Shown here: piece by piece, positions 60,014 to 64,000 of the stretch
Layout: the number at the start of each line of letters is the position of its first letter
Position numbering within the stretch: position 1 is the stretch's first letter
Assembly (NCBI GenBank): GCA_963977495.1
Contig: CAXBOT010000003.1
Coordinates: 124,001 to 188,000 of the forward strand
DNA length: 64,000 nucleotides
Direction of reading: 5' to 3'
Source: UBA1672 sp963977495
GTDB lineage: Bacteria > Pseudomonadota > Alphaproteobacteria > Micavibrionales > Micavibrionaceae
Notes under the pieces: generated by a model
What the model was told of the DNA's origin: nothing
Database searches by the model: none
What the model saw: only the letters and a program-made list of their open reading frames with translations
Made by a program: the position numbers and the translations under genes

Positions 60014-60438
60014 ATCGATCTCATTTCCTGCATGATGAAACGTATTATTCTCAATTCAAGCGATCTAGCAAGGAAGATTTAAAAATATATTATTAATTTA
60101 TAAAGGTTGTTTTTAGAAGTAGGGGCTGTGAGTCATGGGGAGTTAAAATTATCCAGATTTTTACACACAAGACATTTGGAAGCATAAGTAAGAGGACTCC
60201 AGCGAGTCGCATTTTGTCGAGTCAATTTTGTTCTTTTTCATTTTTGGAGTTCTTCACACGTGGATGAGTCACCCATAAGCGCCTAGGACAGATTCGGGGT
60301 AACTTCATCCCTATATCTATACAAAAATGAGTATCGGATTCGCACACAGGGTTTTCCCGCCCTCCTATCTTGATTTTTAGACATAAAACACGCACTATTG
60401 CCTTAATACTGATCACAGAAACGAATCACCTTAAAATT
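60014..60438. other. Candidate chromosomal replication origin (oriC)
   Basis: A 425-bp gene-free region between hemE (leftward) and a rightward unknown gene, the same gene setting as Caulobacter oriC. It contains a 28-bp run of only A and T (60077-60104), a DnaA-box-like TTATCCAGA (60149-60157, one mismatch), weaker boxes at about 60159 and 60259-60267, and seven GANTC sites between 60130 and 60341. Genes on both sides point outward, parAB and two parS sites are within 17 kb, and mnmG and rho are nearby. No convincing CtrA site (TTAA-N7-TTAA) is visible, so full Caulobacter-type control is not shown. Confidence 0.7.
60044..60071 (-). promoter_or_regulatory. Probable hemE promoter inside the candidate origin
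   Basis: Reading leftward, TTGCTA (complement of 60066-60071), a 16-base spacer and AATAAT (complement of 60044-60049) form a moderate sigma-70-type promoter. It overlaps the edge of the A/T-rich part of the origin candidate, as the hemE promoter does in Caulobacter. Confidence 0.45.
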
Positions 60439-61059
60439 ATGTTTGATGAAGCTTATACGAAATTAGAGATTAACGAGATTGCCGCGATTCTTGATGTTTT
60501 AAATCAAGAAGTGGAGGGCAGTGTTTTTGATCCGTTGGAAACAACGATTTTATCAATCGATGTGCCTTTTTATCCGGGATATAAATTTTTGAATGTTGCC
60601 GACCATGCGACAAGCCCGCCGTTAGAGCGTTTTGTTTTCCAAAAGGACGGAACCTATGATTTCATCATCATCAATTGGAAATATGATACAATCTATGATT
60701 TGAATACAAAAGCGCCGATTGCGTTGACCGATGAGAATGTTATTGAATATGTACGGTTTTTCTTTTCCCATGTGAAGGGCCGCCACGGTCGTTTTATAAT
60801 TTGTGAAACCGCAGATCATATCCAGTGGAAGGATGAGCCACCGCCGGAGGTTCGTAAATCCCTGAATAAAGCGCTCAGTCCTTTGAATTTGGAAGAAAAG
60901 CGCAAAGATGGTGTTTATGTCATCAATGCCTTTATGATGTTAAAGGATGCATTATTTTCCGTTCAGATTTTTGTCAGCCCGACAGGAAAAGTAACCATGT
61001 CTGATCATGAGTTACTAATTGAGGACATTCCCGTTCTTGATTCCACATTCATCCAGTAA
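60439..61059 (+). CDS. Unknown protein next to the candidate origin
   Basis: A 206-residue soluble protein, mixed alpha/beta, with patterns FYPGYKFLNVADHATSPPLERFVF (near 60) and GRHGRFIICETADHIQW (near 120). The frame is open upstream; I start at MFDEAYTKLEINEI because the reading before it looks non-coding. It is the first rightward gene after hemE, the position occupied in Caulobacter and Rickettsia by the uncharacterised RP001 gene. I cannot confirm homology. A 216-bp gap follows. Confidence 0.55.
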   Translation: MFDEAYTKLEINEIAAILDVLNQEVEGSVFDPLETTILSIDVPFYPGYKFLNVADHATSPPLERFVFQKDGTYDFIIINWKYDTIYDLNTKAPIALTDENVIEYVRFFFSHVKGRHGRFIICETADHIQWKDEPPPEVRKSLNKALSPLNLEEKRKDGVYVINAFMMLKDALFSVQIFVSPTGKVTMSDHELLIEDIPVLDSTFIQ

Positions 61060-61275
61060 AAATCACCAAAACCTTAATATTTTTCATAATGACAGGGTTT
61101 TTTAATCCTTTATTTACCGTCTGTTAAGGCCTTGTTAGGAAACACCCCAATTATTTTGAAATAAGCTGTTTTTTTACGTTTTTGGTAGGAAAGCGTTAAG
61201 ACTTTGCCCCCCATAATGAACCCATACCACGCCTCTTGTGGTTTGAGCACACTATTAAAATGAATTGGTTGGGTC

Positions 61276-62607
61276 ATGAGCGACAGTTACGAAGAATTTT
61301 GCAATGCACATACGGTAGAGCACCGCGTTTGTGGCGTTGCCTATACAATAAACGATTTTCAACCGGTTATTTGCACGCATATCGGTGATCAGCCTTTATA
61401 TTATTTAGATGAAGCAGAAATCACTGAAGAAGAAGAAGGTCTGTTCGACCCTGCAGAATTGGGCATGCTTGCCGAAGAAATCCAAACATTGAAAAAAGAA
61501 ATCCTCGGATTTGATTCTCTATCGACATATATAGAAGAAAAAACCATGGTGGCCTTCACCGAGTTTTCCGAAAATATGGAAGACTTTAATACCGTAGGTG
61601 ATTTTTTCCTATCTGCAGATAAACAAAGAGTGCGTTTGGAAGAAATTAAATTCCTATTGGGTGAGAGCCGTCTGGCCGCCGCCTTCTTGGATACAGCCAA
61701 AGAATATAATGTAAAAATAATGATGAGCGAGCAGGTGGAAAAAGCCTTCTATGATCGCCGCAGCGGGACTATTTTCCTTTATCCTCATATGGATATTCAA
61801 AACCACATTTTGTTGGCAACGCGCGAATTGCGTCGCCACTGGCAGCACCGTCAGGGGGCGTTAATTAACCCGCTGACCTTTACGCCGGAGCACGCGATTT
61901 TAATCAACCGTGCACAAGAAGCAGATTTAGCCGTGTCCGTTATTCGCATTGCATGGGAATTACAACTGGCCGGTAAACGAGATGTGTGGGAGCGGGTTGA
62001 AAACTCTCCTCTATCTGACTTGGCGCGAGCCTATGCACGCGAAGCATTGGTCGATTTCCGTACCATCAATAACGGTATGGCCAGCGCGGCAATTTTTGAA
62101 GGCTGGTTTTTATCAGAACGCTGCCGCCAAAAAGATAAGAAAATAATTCAAGAAATGCTCGCCGATCATAACGGATATGTGTTTCAAAATGATCAGTCAT
62201 CGCATACAGTGACCTCGGAATTGATTTCCGCTCTCGGAGAAATGCCATTCGGCAAAAATTACCTGGCACAACATGCACACATCATCATGGATGACCCTAT
62301 TTTTATGGAGGTAAGGGACCGCTCGAACGCCAATTTCCTATGGTTTATCAAATTTGAGCGCACTTTCAAAGAAGCGGAACAAGACTTGCAAACAGACTCT
62401 GACTTATCCACACATGACGTCCGTCATGATTTGTACAATACTAAAAGTCAGGATCAACATAATGGCATCACGCACACCGCAAACATTATTCAACTTTTTG
62501 AACACGGGCCGGAAAAACGGATCACAGGAACGAATTCAAAGGTTGCGCGACAAAGCGGACAAGGCGCTGATGTTATCGACCTTCAACATTGGTCGGGCAA
62601 ACGATAA
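61276..62607 (+). CDS. DUF6782-like putative metallopeptidase, first paralogue
   Basis: A 443-residue protein that I relate to the DUF6782 group of putative alphaproteobacterial metallopeptidases, from memory only. The core region RRSGTIFLYPHMDIQNHILLATRELRRHWQHRQGA leads to HAILINRAQEADLAVSVIRIAWELQLAG. A classical HExxH is not visible; HMxxxNH or RRHWxHR might replace it. No signal peptide is present. Its last 146 bases overlap the next gene in another frame. The upstream region has a CtrA-like half site (TTAA-N7-TTAG, 61124-61138). Confidence 0.55.
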   Translation: MSDSYEEFCNAHTVEHRVCGVAYTINDFQPVICTHIGDQPLYYLDEAEITEEEEGLFDPAELGMLAEEIQTLKKEILGFDSLSTYIEEKTMVAFTEFSENMEDFNTVGDFFLSADKQRVRLEEIKFLLGESRLAAAFLDTAKEYNVKIMMSEQVEKAFYDRRSGTIFLYPHMDIQNHILLATRELRRHWQHRQGALINPLTFTPEHAILINRAQEADLAVSVIRIAWELQLAGKRDVWERVENSPLSDLARAYAREALVDFRTINNGMASAAIFEGWFLSERCRQKDKKIIQEMLADHNGYVFQNDQSSHTVTSELISALGEMPFGKNYLAQHAHIIMDDPIFMEVRDRSNANFLWFIKFERTFKEAEQDLQTDSDLSTHDVRHDLYNTKSQDQHNGITHTANIIQLFEHGPEKRITGTNSKVARQSGQGADVIDLQHWSGKR

Positions 62608-63664
62608 TAACGGTGAACGTAAACATTTCGAGTATCTGGGTAACGGCGGCATCATGGAATTTAAATCATCTAACCACCCGCATAAAAAATTAATAGATTG
62701 CGTGGACAACTCTGAAACGGGTTGTGCCGACGTTTGGACTTTTGCTGAACTATATAGTGATAATATGCCGATTGATTTTTTTGACTATACGCAAGATCTT
62801 GAGATCTACGATTATAAGGATGTTCTGAAATGGTGTACCTCCGTTTTGGAACAAAGCCCGTCTGCGCGTGTGATGTTGGGCGAAGCCATCGAAAAAGACT
62901 GGATGATCACGCTGGAAGATTTACGCGGCGGTGATTATTGCTTGGATGTTGAGAATAAAATTCTGGTGCTTGATAATAATGCCCTCGTGCCCTCCGCATT
63001 GATCCGCTCAACCTATTTCAGAAATATTACACTTGTCACCTTGACCAAAGCGCTGCGCGATATCTGGCAGGAAAAACGCCATGGTGGTTTTGACGAAGAT
63101 TACGCACCGGCGCATGTTTTATTGATGGAGCGCATCCGCGCCGCCGATCTTGATGTGATCGCGCTGTTGGTTGGTTGGGAACTCCGCTCGGAAAATTCCC
63201 CTGAAGTATGGCGTCACATGATTGGCTCTGAAATTGGGGATATGGCAATGGCGTTCTCCGGTCATCTGGAGCGCGACCCCTCTGCTCAATTTAACGGTCA
63301 TGGCTTGCTTGCCGCGTTTAAACAGTGGTTCCGCGAAGCCGCGCGCGTGAATAGATGCGACCATGATACGCTTGAATATCTGGATGAAGTTTTGGCAACC
63401 AGCGATTTGATTAACCCGTTCGGACAAAAAACACCGGGGAAAATGCATATCGAAATTCTGTCTTGTTTGCCGGATAAAACCGCCTATTTACAAGGGCAGG
63501 GTGCAGAAATGCTCAGTGATCCGATGTATTCTTCTGTCGATGATGATATCAATCAGACGCATCTGTTCCACATCATGCACGATCTCGAAGCCGTTGTGGT
63601 TGAGAATGTGCCCTTCCGCGACCCCGACCTCGCCCGCAAAATCTTCCCCGTTGATACAGAATAA
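62462..63664 (+). CDS. DUF6782-like putative metallopeptidase, second paralogue, overlapping the first
   Basis: A 400-residue protein that aligns by eye with the preceding one: RNITLVTLTKALRDIWQEKRHG against NHILLATRELRRHWQHRQG, and HVLLMERIRAADLDVIALLVGWELR against HAILINRAQEADLAVSVIRIAWELQ, followed by the same WxxxxxSxxxDLA pattern. The start MASRTPQTLFNFLN at 62462 has CAGGAT at good spacing and lies inside the first gene, giving a 146-base overlap in a different frame. The pair is probably a tandem duplication. Function unknown. Confidence 0.55.
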   Translation: MASRTPQTLFNFLNTGRKNGSQERIQRLRDKADKALMLSTFNIGRANDNNGERKHFEYLGNGGIMEFKSSNHPHKKLIDCVDNSETGCADVWTFAELYSDNMPIDFFDYTQDLEIYDYKDVLKWCTSVLEQSPSARVMLGEAIEKDWMITLEDLRGGDYCLDVENKILVLDNNALVPSALIRSTYFRNITLVTLTKALRDIWQEKRHGGFDEDYAPAHVLLMERIRAADLDVIALLVGWELRSENSPEVWRHMIGSEIGDMAMAFSGHLERDPSAQFNGHGLLAAFKQWFREAARVNRCDHDTLEYLDEVLATSDLINPFGQKTPGKMHIEILSCLPDKTAYLQGQGAEMLSDPMYSSVDDDINQTHLFHIMHDLEAVVVENVPFRDPDLARKIFPVDTE

Positions 63665-63745
63665 GCAAACCCTTGGCAGAAATGGCTTTATTGAGTACGC
63701 TTAAATGATGGGCGATGAGGCAAAGTATGGAAAATGGGAAATTTT

Positions 63746-64000
63746 ATGAAAAAATCTTTGCTGGGCTTGGGATTGTTTGTTTTTATCTCATATCGAATTT
63801 TTGCCCCGGATATTTTTGATCCTTATTTTTATGATGTTTGTTCTTTTGAATATATAGATAAGAAAATTGAAGAAAAATTTGAGAACACTGCTAAATCAAA
63901 GAAAAAACAGAAGATTATTGCTGCTTTGAGCCAAAAAATGGTGCGCGCCGGAGTTCCAGAAGAAAATGTGACCCAGACTGTGAAAGCTTTTATGAGAATG
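63746..64000 (+). CDS. Partial unknown exported protein, cut by the window end
   Basis: An open frame from the ATG at 63746 runs without a stop to the last base, 85 codons. It begins with a signal-peptide-like MKKSLLGLGLFVFISYRIFA and continues as a lysine/glutamate-rich helical stretch (DKKIEEKFENTAKSKKKQ). It lies 81 bases after the second DUF6782-like gene. The C-terminal part is missing, so no family can be suggested. Confidence 0.5.
   Translation, partial: MKKSLLGLGLFVFISYRIFAPDIFDPYFYDVCSFEYIDKKIEEKFENTAKSKKKQKIIAALSQKMVRAGVPEENVTQTVKAFMRM

Noticed and set aside
60222..60416. 64-codon minus-strand frame inside the hemE-adjacent gap
   Set aside because: No ribosome binding site, unlikely composition, and it lies across the GANTC cluster and origin signals.
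61124..61138. CtrA-like site TTAA-N7-TTAG
   Set aside because: A single imperfect site outside the origin gap is not enough to claim CtrA control.
1..64000. CRISPR arrays, transposases, integrases, tRNA and rRNA genes
   Set aside because: None of the expected repeats, protein motifs or T-loop sequences were seen on either strand.

Overview
The window is a gene-dense, moderately GC-rich chromosomal segment with no phage, insertion sequence, CRISPR array, tRNA or rRNA that I can see. Gene order points to an alphaproteobacterium. Three conserved alphaproteobacterial blocks are present: leuS-lptE with holA nearby; hslU/hslV facing hisB-hisH-hisA-hisF-hisE; and the origin-proximal series hemE-hemH-hemJ-rho-mnmE-mnmG-rsmG-parA-parB. 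The exact lineage cannot be read from this. Many lineage-specific proteins suggest a poorly characterised order rather than a well-studied genus.

Layout. 0-3.6 kb: ovoA (ovothiol/5-histidylcysteine synthesis) followed by a MurL-like PP-loop-type protein. 3.8-12.8 kb: rpe, a heparinase II/III-like protein, an EAL-domain protein, radA and several unknown proteins, some in AT-rich islets. 12.8-20.8 kb: a leftward series of DUF3576 lipoprotein, leuS, lptE, then a separate unit with its own promoter and a SAM-II/SAM-V-like riboswitch. That unit encodes a SAM-hydroxide-adenosyltransferase-like protein, a glutamate-cysteine-ligase-like protein, a small membrane protein and holA. 21-30 kb: a highly expressed porin, a YggS-type PLP protein, small regulators and exported proteins, Smr, an M23 peptidase and a three-gene unknown operon. 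30-43.7 kb: hslU and hslV split by a TerC transporter, then a histidine block (hisB, hisD, hisH, hisA, hisF, hisE) interrupted by unknown genes, a GNAT enzyme and nhaA. 43.7-60 kb: parB, parA, rsmG, mnmG, mnmE, rho, hemJ, hemH and hemE, all leftward, with rightward lineage-specific genes dropped between them. 60.4-64 kb: rightward unknown genes, including two overlapping paralogues.

The 425-bp gap between hemE and the first rightward gene is a strong candidate for the replication origin. It lies beside hemE as in Caulobacter, the genes on both sides point away from it, it has a 28-bp A/T-only stretch and DnaA-box-like sites, and it holds seven GANTC (CcrM) sites in about 210 bp. Two near-perfect parS sites lie 6-9 kb away (inside mnmE and inside an unknown gene), on the same side as parAB. 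The 44-60 kb region therefore looks like the origin/centromere region of the chromosome.

The most promising undescribed system is the SAM-riboswitch-controlled operon at 12.8-17.1 kb. Its two enzyme-like products belong to superfamilies that cleave SAM and ligate amino acids, but neither looks like a standard family member. All assignments rest on reading motifs by eye. No database search was run.
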